A DNA stretch of 64,000 bases from Phoronis australis. Its lineage: Eukaryota > Phoronida > Phoronidae. The stretch's first letter is position 1. Each line of letters opens with the position of its first letter. The position numbers and the translations under genes are program-made. The notes below the pieces were generated by a model. The model was not told where the DNA came from. It did no database searches and saw only the letters and a list, made by a program, of their open reading frames with translations. Shown here in pieces: positions 54,050 through 64,000 of this stretch. The stretch is taken from contig NMRA01000845.1 in the NCBI GenBank assembly GCA_002633005.1, positions 58,636 to 122,635 of the forward strand, read 5' to 3'.

Positions 54050-55565
54050 CTAGGGTCATGCAGGATCTGAACTAGAAGGATCTTGACCTCGCCACCACTG
54101 GCAACAGACTAAAGATGTCGCTGAACCACCAACTCAAAACGACACCAGAGTCGGAAAAATAAAAAATCCCGGAAATTGCCTCTTTCATCAGGACGTGCGC
54201 CATAAGATGCTATCTTATCCAAAATGCAAAAGACGATAAAAGTGTGTAAATTTCGTTATAAAACGTTTTGGACTTGCTGATAAGTGCAGTTACAGTTCTC
54301 CACCTGTGACAGCTGTGTGGTTTCCAGGTCGCTGTAAAATATTTTAAGTGTTGGCTGGTTTTTAATTGCACGATGGGTTCTTCTAATGTATTAAAGCTTA
54401 GGCCGTGATGACACACTTTTAATCCCATGGACAGATCTGCCCATTTATCAATGGTATTACCATTCGCTTGGACTAGAGGTTTGTTACTTTTCTTGCCTGT
54501 GGATTTGCGTTAACGCTAACGTACTTTCCAATCCCGCCCAACAAAGCACTAACATACAAACACAAGCCCTAACATACGAAGACATACACCCCAAAATTAA
54601 TCTAAATGGCATTTAAGGTCGCAAAAGCTATGCTGAATGGAATATTTGAATCCCTGTGCCGATGTAGAACCAAGATGAAGCTGAGCAGTGCTTCCCGTGG
54701 TCGATTCCTGTCGGTGTAGGTAGAAAGATTATTCAATTGATCCGCGTACGGCAAATTGAAAGCAATTGATAGGTCGATTGTTTGTAAATTTTATCAATAC
54801 GCGTTTTTTTTCCTATTTATACGCCATACCCATACTCAAAGATAACCTTCTTTTAATCAAAACGAAAGAAGTAAGATTTAAGACGAAAATTATAAAGCTA
54901 AGGTATCGTTACTTGGATTTCCTACTGCAGTGTGTACAGCTCAATACCTTGAACGTTCTCAAATCCCTACCCATAATACAACAAATGAAAACATTTTTAA
55001 AGGGTGCTATTAGGCCGAAGGTTCACAATTTCGAGAAAAACCTAATTATTACTAAAACAGTTTGACAAAGACAAGGTCTTTTCAATAGATGTGCGTGTGG
55101 TTAATTGAAAACGGTCGATTTTTCGATTATTTGTAAATTTTATATATGCATGTTTTGTCTATTTACACGCCAAACCCAAGCCCCAACAATACCCCCATGA
55201 CCCTCGGATAACCAAAACGAATTCCGAAAGATTTAAGGTGCAACTTATGAAGGTAAATTATCATTGCTTGCGTTTCATATTGCATTAGCTGTAAATAGTG
55301 TACAGCTCAATGTGTTGAAGGTCGTCAAATCCGTACACGTAATACGGTAGGAAAACGTTTTTTAAAAAGGAAAAATCAAATTGCTAGTTGAACAACGGTT
55401 TCAGTAACTTAATCGAAGTTTAATTGGTGAAAAAGTTCGAGATGTGATCTCAAAGACACCGTTGATGTCTTAAAATATGATCATTTCATTTTTGTTTCAT
55501 GAACGGAGTTTAAATCACAGCATTTGAAAGTTTTACCTAAATCTGAACTGCTATTTCTGGACGTT
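54050..55565 (+). repeat. Large array, copy 4
   Basis: TCGCCACCACTGGCAAC, GACACCAGAGTCGGAAAA, GATGCTATCTTATCC, GAAGCTGAGCAGTGCTTCCC (54677), then the CCATACCCAT block. A second, shorter pass of the TTGATAGGTCGATTG / ACGCCAAACCC blocks occurs at 55080-55360, indicating an internal duplication. Confidence 0.72.
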
Positions 55566-58105
55566 TTTTTAGGGTCATACAGGATCTTAACTAGCAGGAC
55601 TCTGACCTGGCCCTCACTGTCAACGAACCAAAGATAGCATTGAACCATCACCATAAAATGACACCAGAGTCGAAAAGGTAAGTAATCTCGAAAATTGCCT
55701 CTTTTTGAGGGCGTGCACCATGAGATGGTATCAAGGTTCCGTTCACTTGTAAATATCATAGAATCTTCTGGTTTTTACTAAAAGTTTGTACTCCTGTGAG
55801 TCATCAAAATATGACCGACACTTCTTTGATTTGGAAAAGCGAAATGAAAAATTTAATCGCCAGTCATTCAAGCACCTGACTGTATTGATGTACACTGTTT
55901 CACACCTGATTTCAGGGCACAGTTTCTCAAAAACCATAGAGTTTAGCACAAAAAAGTGCACATTGATAGTAAGGCACCGTCATTAACAACAACACCGAAT
56001 TTCATTTGAAGAAAATGATCCAGATGTAAAATACGGTTAGTGTTCTAAAATATGAGCATTTCATTTTCATTTTGTAGAAGTTATTTATATCATAGAATTG
56101 AAATTTTACATAAATTTGAACAGTTATTTCTGATACGAAGCTTTAAAGTTAGAGAAATGTAGACGTTTTTATTCGCCCGCATATTTACATGTATATGTGA
56201 GTGTTTGTCATCTCTGCCTGCCCGGTTGTCCGGGCGTCCGGCATACGGCGTCCACAGCTGTATCTCTTAAATCCTCACAGGACCTTGATGAGATTTGGCA
56301 GATGTGCTTCTATAAGGCTGACGACAGTTGACGAAGAATTTCGGACGGATCCGCCTACCGGTGGCATTATTTTTTTCGTTTATCTCTGTTTCTTCAAAGG
56401 TCATCGGATTTTCATAAAACTTGACTCATGGGCCAATGAGATGGCAAATTTTACTGCCCTCGAGTATATTTTTGGCGCCTACCCCTCCATCAATCAAACC
56501 ACTCTAAGGATGATTGTGAAAATTGGCATATATGTTCTTACTGTGAAGAAGGCAGCGGACAACGGCTTTCCGACGACTTCGACTACCGTGACACCTCCTA
56601 GTGGCATTTTCCTTTGATTTTGCGCCCAGCCCATGGCTCTGCAAGATCTTTATTAAATTTAGCAAGTAGCCATATATAAGTTGACAACGGATGACAACGA
56701 TTTCGGGACGGATTGGACTTACGGTGTGCCTCCAAGTGGCAATTTATTTTTTTTAAGTTTACCTAAAGTATGTATATGCAAAAGTTCCTTGACGGATTTT
56801 CATAAAATTTGGCAGATAGACATAAATTAGTGAAATGATGCCTATCTTTCATTTCCGGATTGATTGGGAGTATGTTGCGGCACCTAGCGGCTATTTTTTA
56901 CTGTTTTCGAGTCTTTTTGTCGTCCACCCTCTGTCAACCAAACCACTCTATGGATGATTTTTAAAATTTGCATACATGCTTTTACTGTAAAAAGGTCGGC
57001 TGACGGCCTCGTTCCGACGAAATTGATTACTGTGGCGCTTCTTGGGAGCATATTGAAATATTTGATTTTGTCGGTTGTTTGTAAAATACACGTTTTTGTC
57101 TATTTACAAGCCATACCCATACCCCAACGATGTGCTGCGACCCACGGATAACCAAAACAGGAGAAGGATGTAGCATGAAAATTATGAAGGTAAACTAACG
57201 TTGGTTGCTTTCATACTGCGTTAACATAAATGACTGTAGTTCGATACTTTGAAGGTTCTCAAGTCCAAACACCCATAATACGAGAAATGAAACTGTTTTT
57301 GAAAATGCCCTATCAGGTCCAAGGTTAGCGATTCCGACAGACAAGAAAGTTAGTTTTGTTTAATATCCCAAAATACTTTGTTCCAAATCACCGTTCAGAA
57401 CATCATGTCATTAAAGTTTGAACTTTTAGCTTTCACAGTTATGGGCTTTCGTACTTGCGTGTATTTGTGGACTTAAAAACCTTCGGAAAAATGAAAGCCG
57501 TGATTTCATACCTTCAGCAAACACACTTTCTCACTTCTAGTTTTAAATTGAAGTCACGTAGGCTTTATCGCTTCTAAAGGCTTGGTTTCCTTTTAACCGT
57601 ATTGTAGATTTAATAGCGACTTGGTCATTCTTCGAACGGTGAACTTTGGCTGACTAGTATACCATTGACGCTCGGAATTTAACGTCGAAAGCAGTGACAG
57701 TATACCCAAGGTAAGCCCGGACAACTAACACGAATGTCACCAGTAATGTTCGTCTGAAACCATATTTGTTTGATTGGAAAAAGCAAAGTTCAAAATTTAC
57801 TCGCCAGTCATTCTGTCTTTATTCATGGAACACTGTTTCACACCTGGAATCAGGGCACAAAACTGTAAATTTAAGAAAAAAAAAACAAAAGCATATTAAT
57901 GTTAAAACAATGGTATCAATCACAAAGTGGAATTTCATTCGATGAAAATAAATGTTTCAGAAGTCATCACAGAAAAACAGTTAATATGATCATTTTATTT
58001 TCGTTTTTTGAACGGTGTTTATTAAATCATGGTATTTGACATTTTACCTAAATCTTAACTGCTATTCTGATACGAATCTTCAAAGTTAGAGAAATTTGAA
58101 CGTTA
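55565..58105 (+). repeat. Large array, copy 5 (contains a CTCF-motif repeat insertion)
   Basis: GTCATACAGGATCTTAAC, GACACCAGAGTCGAAAAGG, then a jump to the GTGAGTCATCAAAATATGAC block. It is interrupted at 56171-57056. It then resumes with CGGTTGTTTGTAAAATACAC, GGATAACCAAAACAGG, CTGACTAGTATACCATT and GTCACCAG. Confidence 0.72.
56171..57056 (+). mobile_element. Modular repeat with CTCF-like sites, copy 3 (degraded, truncated)
   Basis: CGCCCGCATATTTACATG, GGCGTCCACAGCTGTATC, CGGATCCGCCTACCGG and GGCGCCTACCCCTCC follow the order of the other two copies, but only about two modules remain and the 3' terminal hairpins are missing. Its CTAGTGGC sites are decayed (for example ACACCTCCTAGTGGC at 56590). 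Confidence 0.7.
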
Positions 58106-59305
58106 TTTCAAAGGTAATACATGATCTGAACAACCATGGCCTCACCACTACTGAACGAGAACCAAAGATAACACTGAACCACCTACTCAAATGATACCGT
58201 AATTGGAAAGGTAAAAAAAATCTCTGAAGTTGCACCTTCCGTGAGGTCGCGCCCTGAGATGCTGTCTTACACGGTACACGAAGGACGATAGAGGTATGAA
58301 ACTTTCGTTATTGATAACATTTTGTCTGGCTGACACTTACAGTTACAGCTGTTTACCTGTGTCAACTTTGTGGTGTCCAAATCATTGTAACAGCGTTTAA
58401 GTGCTGTCGAACATTGCTTGGATCCGTTCGAGAGGAGGCACTGGCACTTCCAAAAAGTAGTTTCAAACAGGAACGTACAATGTACATACAAATTTCCGGA
58501 CATTTTGCTAACTGTAATAAATGAAAGTTCAAAATTGTAGGTTTCAAACTAATGGACTTTCAACCTAGTTTGGACCTTTCGACTTATGGATGTTTGGACT
58601 TGCAAACCTTCGGACCAATGAATAAGTGATTACATACCTTCCGCTCACACTCTTTCTCACTTGTACTTTTCAATTCAGATCATAAGGTTTCATTGCTTCC
58701 AATGAGATGACTTTGTTTGAACATCATTGTAGGCTTTTAAGGAATTGACCTAATTTCGTCAAACCACTGGACATTGGCTGACCAGTATACCATTGTCATG
58801 TGGGATCTGACGTCGCGAGCAGTGAGAGTGTACCAAAGGTGCCGCTGTACCACTCACAGGAATGACATCAGAGTCAAAAGGTATGGTGCCGTCCACCCCT
58901 AAATATCCTGGAAGTTAAATGCTACGACTGTCTGTGTGTTCTACGAGTCATCAAAACTGTACAGAAGCCTTGTTTGATTTGGAAAAGTCAAGTCATTCAG
59001 GCATCTATTTTATTCATATACGTTGTATTACATCTAGTTTCTGGGCACAGTCCCTCTAAAACCGTAAAATTTAGCAAAAGGCAAAGCCACTTTAATGGTA
59101 AAACAATGATATCAATAAAAAGATCGAATTTCATTTCATGAAAATGTTCCAGAAGTGACCTCAGAACTCTATTAACTTTCTAAAATATGCTCTTCATTTT
59201 TGTTTTGTGAACTGTCTTTAAATCAAAGTATTTGGAGGTGTTACATGAATCAGAACAGCTATTTTTGAGATATAAACGTTCAAAGTTAGAGAAATATAGA
59301 CGTTT
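58105..59305 (+). repeat. Large array, copy 6 (short)
   Basis: GATGCTGTCTTACACGGTAC (58258) is followed by the CAATGTACATACAAATTTCC, CTGACCAGTATACCATTGTC and GACATCAGAGTCAAAAGG blocks. The middle blocks (TGGTTCCC and GATAACC) are deleted. Confidence 0.75.
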
Positions 59306-61280
59306 GTGCCAGGGTCTTATAGGATCTGAGCAAGCAGGACACTGACCTTACCTCCACTGACACAGAACAAAAGATGTCGTTGAACCACCAACACAAAATG
59401 ATACCATAATCGGAACCGTAAAAAATCCCTTAAGTTGCACTCTCCCTTAGGCTGCATCATGAGATGCTGCCCTAAAAGATACATGAAGGACGATAGAGGT
59501 GTGTAACTCGTTATTGACAACATTTTGGTCTGACTGACACTTGTGACAACTTTGCGGTGTCTTGATCATTGTAACAGCTTTAAAGTGATAACGGTATTTT
59601 ACTTGTACTCTGGCTTGTACTCAAGTTTTAGGGTTTGGTTCGTGATGACGCACATGTACTTTAAATGGATACACCTCTTTAGGCACCAAATCTATCACCA
59701 TTCGCTTTCACTTGTCGTTTGTTACTTGTCTTGCTGGTACATTCGTATTGACGATAACACATTTTCTAATTTTGACTAACATTTGCACTAACATACTAAC
59801 ACATACCCTAACACACTAAAAACAGCATGACTGAATCCAAATGACGATCCTGGTGACGGAGTGCATGCTGAATTCTGTTAACTGAGTTCCTCTGCAGATA
59901 CCATAACCAGGTGGAGCTGAGCAGTGGTTCCCTTGATCGATTGCACCCGTGGCATGGAGAAGGATTTTTCAATTACATTGATTATTCAAGTATCAAATGG
60001 AAAACAACAATTGATTTCTCATTTGTTTGTAAATTTTATTATTCCACGGTTTTGTTTAGTTACTTGCTATACTCACACAACAACGATAGGTTGCGACCCC
60101 TGGATTACCAAGACGGAAGAAGGAGAATGGAAGAAGAAGAATGACAAACGAAGACTAAAATTAAGAATGTAATATAATTTTGCTTGCAATTCATACTGAA
60201 TTGGTATAAATAGGGTAGAGCTGTATACTATGAAGGTTCACAAGTCTAAAGGCAAATGATCTGACAATTGAATATATTTCTAAAAGAGCCCTTTAACCCC
60301 AAGGGTTCACAAATCCGACAAAAAGAATAGTTAGTTAGTTCGAAACTAGTCCGAAGGTCTAATATACCTGAAACCTGTTACTTAGCCATCGACAATAAGC
60401 AGCAAGATTGTAGTGGTGGTGAACAAATATTTGAAAATGTAACTAAATGCAACATCTCTGCACATTGCCGAATATTGTTTTGATCCTTCCGACAGGTTCT
60501 CAGGGTTCCATAAAGCAGTTTCAAATAGGCACGTGCATATAAAAACCCGAACCTTCTTCTCCAAACAACTTTTCAAAATCTTGATACATGAAAGTTCTAA
60601 CTTTTAGCTTCGGACTGGTGCGGACTTTCGAATTTATAGATTTTTGGACGTTTAAGCTTTCAGAACAATGAATACCTTGAATTCACACCTTCTGCTCACA
60701 CTCTTTCTCACTCGTAGATTTCAATTCAGATCATACGATTTCATTGCCTCCAAGGGGTTGACTTTGTTTGAATTTTATTGTAGGTTTTTAGAGACTTCGC
60801 CAAATTTCTTCAAACCACCGGACTGACTAATATACCGCTAGCATGCGGCATGCGGTATTTGACATCGCAAACAGTGGGATGAAACCACAGGACCACTTAC
60901 ACGAATGACACCACAGCCAAAAGGTATGGTGCCATTAAGCTGTAAACATCCTGGAAGTTACATGCTTTGACCGTAAGTGCATTCTAGGACCCATCAATTC
61001 ACACCTGGTTTCAGGGCACGATAAATTATTTCTCAAAAACCGTAAAATTTAGCTTAGGACAAAAAGCACACTAATGGTAAAACAATGGCATCAACAACAA
61101 GATCGAATTTAATTAATGAAGGTGTTCCAGAAGTCATCTCAGAACTCTGTTAAAGTTGTAAAAGATGCTCCTATCATTTTCGTTTTCTGAACCGTGTTTA
61201 AATCAATTTATTTGAAAGTTTTACATCAATGTGAACTGTCATTTCTGAGATACAAACGTTAGAGAAATGTAGACATTCTT
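59305..61280 (+). repeat. Large array, copy 7 (closest to a complete unit)
   Basis: All blocks appear in order: CTTACCTCCACTGACAC; GAGATGCTGCCCTAAAAG; GAGCTGAGCAGTGGTTCCCT (59912); GGATTACCAAGACGGAAG; CTGACTAATATACCGC; GACACCACAGCCAAAAGG; GTTCCAGAAGTCATCTCAG. Its length of about 2.0 kb is the best estimate of the unit length. Confidence 0.78.
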
Positions 61281-62110
61281 TTCTAGGGTCTTACAGGCTT
61301 CCAACAACAAAGACCATGGCCTTGCCACCACTGGCAGTGAACCAAAGATGTTGCTGAACCACGAACACAAAATAACACCAGAGTGGAAAAGGTAAAAACG
61401 TCTCGCATGCTCCTTCTTCCGTGAGGGCGCGCGCCATGAATTGCTGTCTTACCCATTCATGAAAGACTACAGTGGTGTATAGCTTTTATTATTAATAATA
61501 TTTTTGTCTAGGTGGCACTTGCAGTTACAGTTCTCCACCTATGACAATCGTTGTAAAATATTTTAAGTTTTGGCTGAATTTTACTTGTACTCTGGGTTGT
61601 TCTCAGGTTTTAGTGTTTGGTTCGTGAAGACGCACATGTACTTTAAATGGATACACCTCTCCATCCACCAAATCTATCACCATTCGGTTGTACCACACCT
61701 TCGTTAATTGTCTTGCTCGTGTATTTGCGTTGACGCTGATGCTCTTTCTAATCCAGACTAACAATTACACTAACCTACTGACACAAGCCCAAACGTACCC
61801 AGAAAGACAGCATGAATAAATCCAAATAACATAAAATGTGCTGCAGTACCACTTACACTAATGACACCAGAGTCAAAACGTATGGTGCTGCTAAGCAGTA
61901 AATCTCCTGGAAGTTACTTGTTTTGACTGCATGCGAGTTTGTTTAACATAGAAAAGTAAAGTGAAACATCTACATATTCAGGCATCTCTTTTTTCATTTA
62001 CACTCTTTCTCACCTGGTTTCAGCTCACATTCTCTCAAAAATCATAGTATTTAGCAAAAGACAGAGCTCATTGATAGTAAAACAGCGGTCACAATAACAA
62101 GGTCGAATTT
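61280..62110 (+). repeat. Large array, copy 8 (truncated, end of array)
   Basis: CCTTGCCACCACTGGCAG, ACACCAGAGTGGAAAAGG, and TTGCTGTCTTACCCATTC are followed by a jump to GACACCAGAGTCAAAACG (61863). The array text fades at AACAAGGTCGAATTTACTTA, about 62110. Confidence 0.72.
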
Positions 62111-63328
62111 ACTTAAGAGGCAGTCCATATAAAAACCAGTAGATTTTCAAAAATCAGTCTATACGTCAAAATTTAAAACAACTTCATTTTTGTACGTGCG
62201 TAGGTATCCTAACAAAACCCAAATGCCAAATTTTTTGCACTCAATGACCCCTAATTTTGCCGCTGGAGCATGATAACACAAATTGGCACAATTGGGCATA
62301 TTAGCCGTCTCAAAATCGCATGTTTTCAGCAACAAAAATGGGTAACATACAAAATAGATCAATAACCAACGTATGCTGTGCATAATTCTGTGCCATTTAT
62401 TAAAAGCTGACACTTTTGTACTAGACAAGGGAGATAATCCACAGACCACTTTTTGGGGCTAATTTTAGTGGCCATTTTTGTGACCTTCTTACTGCCATAA
62501 AACACCTTGTAGTCTTATGTGACGTTTTGAACATAGTTATAGAGTTAGTCTTGATGACTGAGCAATAAAAAATCTTGCCTCAACTTTGTACTTTAGTGAA
62601 AATTGTCTTGCAAAACTGTCTATTTTCATAGTTTGGAAATGACGAGCAGAGTTTACAGACCATTTGAACAAAATTTAGCCAATAAGTCTGCTTTAATTGG
62701 TTATAGAAACCAAGTCTAAAGTCTTTTAAATGAAAACCAGATGTTTTCCGGGTTTATTACGCGGCTAGTATCAAAACTGAACCCGATGACCTTTGCCCAC
62801 TGAGGGAGTCGGTTAAGGTTAAGCTTGAGGATAATTATATAAAAAATGCACGCGTAACCCTGTATTCTTTCTTTTCTTTTACATTATCAGATTAATTTAA
62901 ACACTCTGTAGAACTTTTAAATGGAAATAAATGCCTTTAAGATTAAACGAGTAAGAATTGATATTTGTAATGACTGGTTTTGAGAGAAGCAAGTGCATTT
63001 TAAAAGGGCAAAATGGCGGACCATGTCGATGGGCCTTCATGTTCCTTTAGAGTTTATTTTGCAAAAAATCCGATCACAAAAGCTTTGTGCTTTAGTGAGC
63101 TATGTCAAAGACACCACTGAACACTTGAGATACAGGAAAGTACCTCACAATGCACAGAGTACGGACTCGTACTACCCAGAGTCGGTGAATTTCTGACTCA
63201 ACAATGAGTCGTGGGAGAGTCGGGTAATGCTGGATGTTACCACTCTGCTCCTCTCCTCTTGAACGTAGCAGCCTTGTCAAACTCTACCGGCATTTCTGTT
63301 CAGAGATGTGACTTTAGTGAAAGTCTGA
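62111..63328. other. Non-coding stretch between the array and the last candidate gene
   Basis: No gene is supported here. A 96-residue open frame on the minus strand (62159-62449) has no splice signals or recognised domain. The 200 bp before 63329 would be the promoter region of the next candidate. Confidence 0.35.
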
Positions 63329-63355
63329 ATGGAAAGGATCTCTCGTGATCGCAAG

Positions 63356-63602
63356 ATGGCTCCACTCAAACAACATGCGAAGTACTTTGTAGCCGAAGGT
63401 AATAATATTATAAACTTTCTGGATTTGAAAGAAGCATTAGTTTCCAGTGGCCGTGTGAAGGTATGTTATGTGTGTACATGTTCAGTCAATGCAACAAAGT
63501 CTTTTCTTCCAAAATACTCAGTTCCTGGTAAAAGCACATTCCCAAATCCCCACTATTCCACCCAAGGAATTCGCGTGTGTAAAACATTCCATGTAGGTGA
63601 CG
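63356..63602 (+). CDS. Candidate gene, exon 1, unrecognised
   Basis: The ATG at 63356 (context GCAAGATGG; an in-frame ATG lies nine codons upstream) opens MAPLKQHAKYFVAEGNNIIN, then FLDLKEALVSSGRVK, a segment with spaced Cys residues, and KTFHVGD. It ends at GTGACG|GTAAGT in phase 1. A second donor at 63461 (GTGAAG|GTATGT) is an alternative. The next exon is entered in phase 1, so the pair fits with a 65-bp intron. I do not recognise the family. Confidence 0.4.
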
Positions 63603-63667
63603 GTAAGTTCTTACAAATACTGAGAAAATGGGAAACCCATTTCTCTAAAATACACTAACATCTCTAG

Positions 63668-63959
63668 ATATGGCGGATTTTCAACACCAAGAGTTAAGGT
63701 TGGCATTGTATCTAGTGAAGAGCCTAAACAAAATTCCCTTGTATCCATCAAGGTTACTCGAATTTTTTTTTGCTACAGACGCAGAACTAGGTCAGCATTT
63801 GGATGTGGGAAACCACACTGAACATTTAGAGAAGGAAACCACGTATGACCACATCGCACGACAGTGGTCAGAAATGCTTTTAGATGCAAGAACCGGAGCG
63901 TCATTTGAGACAGCCTCAGAGTACTATTTGGATGAGACGAATGCTGAAGCAATAGGTTA
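63668..63959 (+). CDS. Candidate gene, exon 2, unrecognised (may continue beyond the window)
   Basis: After the acceptor CATCTCTAG the phase-1 frame reads D-MADFQHQELRLALYLVKSL, then IPLYPSRLLEFFFATDAELG, QHLDVGNHTEHLEKETTYD and HIARQWSEMLLDARTG. It ends in TAG at 63957-63959, unless the donor-like AATAG|GTTAGG just before it is used. The composition is soluble, helical and acidic. Without a downstream exon or a known domain, function cannot be assigned. Confidence 0.4.
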
Positions 63960-64000
63960 GGCATTGAAAAAAGGTCAACGAGATTTTCAGTAAAGGTTAA

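Larger units (their letters stand above)
49470..54050 (+). repeat. Large array, copy 3 (contains insertions and a partial second pass)
   Basis: CTGTCCTTGCCACCACTGGC, GACACCAGAATAGG, and CTGTCTTACCGATACACAAG are followed by GGAGCTAGGCTGTGGTTCCC (50099). At 50888-52380 the second CTCF-motif repeat is inserted, and at 52419-52567 a 149-bp insert with 12-bp direct flanks. From about 52740 the unit text jumps back to the CCATACCC/GATAACC block and runs through again to 54040. Confidence 0.75.

Noticed and set aside
42780-62110. Array as ribosomal DNA spacer, histone cluster or tandem gene family
   Set aside because: No rRNA, histone or long conserved reading frame is present in any copy.
1-64000. 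CRISPR arrays, operons, bacterial-type terminators or ribosome binding sites
   Set aside because: Spliced genes, LINEs and MITEs show this is an animal genome. No regularly spaced direct-repeat/spacer structure was seen.

Overview
This is AT-rich, intron-bearing animal DNA of the kind seen in marine invertebrates. It has spliced genes with GT..AG introns, P-element-type and Harbinger DNA transposons, decayed LINEs, many MITEs and a strong excess of the ACATGTA palindrome. The sequence alone does not name the species. Gene density is low, and most of the window is mobile or duplicated DNA.

Layout. 0-2 kb: minus-strand exons of a P-element/THAP9-type transposase, with a frameshift in one exon. 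3.7-6.3 kb: a 1.26-kb block present twice in tandem around a single N, probably an assembly artefact. 7.1-13.1 kb: a well-supported three-exon gene on the plus strand for a secreted, probably GPI-anchored Ly6/uPAR (three-finger) protein of 155 residues. Its first intron contains a decayed THAP domain and a second degraded exon; its second intron contains a MITE with a 3-bp target duplication. 16.8-19.4 kb: a minus-strand LINE remnant split by an inverted-repeat element. 19.6-20.8 kb: an intronless 386-residue class A GPCR, the only long intact reading frame in the window. 21.8-24.8 kb: unrecognised coding-like fragments and a GT microsatellite. 26.1-26.8 kb: a second tandem duplicate around a single N.

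30.5-41.8 kb is a nested transposon landscape. It holds a Harbinger remnant with a MITE inside it, a pair of diverged duplicated segments, a 3.5-kb element with long terminal inverted repeats that carries a decayed protein with FEN1/XPG-like nuclease motifs, MITE-in-MITE nests, and a LINE reverse-transcriptase remnant with YADD.

42.8-62.1 kb is one large array of about eight diverged, internally deleted copies of a roughly 2-kb unit. Three copies of another repeat family have inserted into it. That family is built of ~440-bp modules carrying same-orientation matches to the CTCF core motif CCASYAGRKGGC, seven of them exact. 63.3-64 kb holds a candidate two-exon gene that may run off the end.

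The two host genes (Ly6-like protein and GPCR) are unrelated neighbours, and no operon or pathway clustering is visible. The most unusual items are the FEN1-like transposon with its long inverted repeats and the transposable array of CTCF-like sites.
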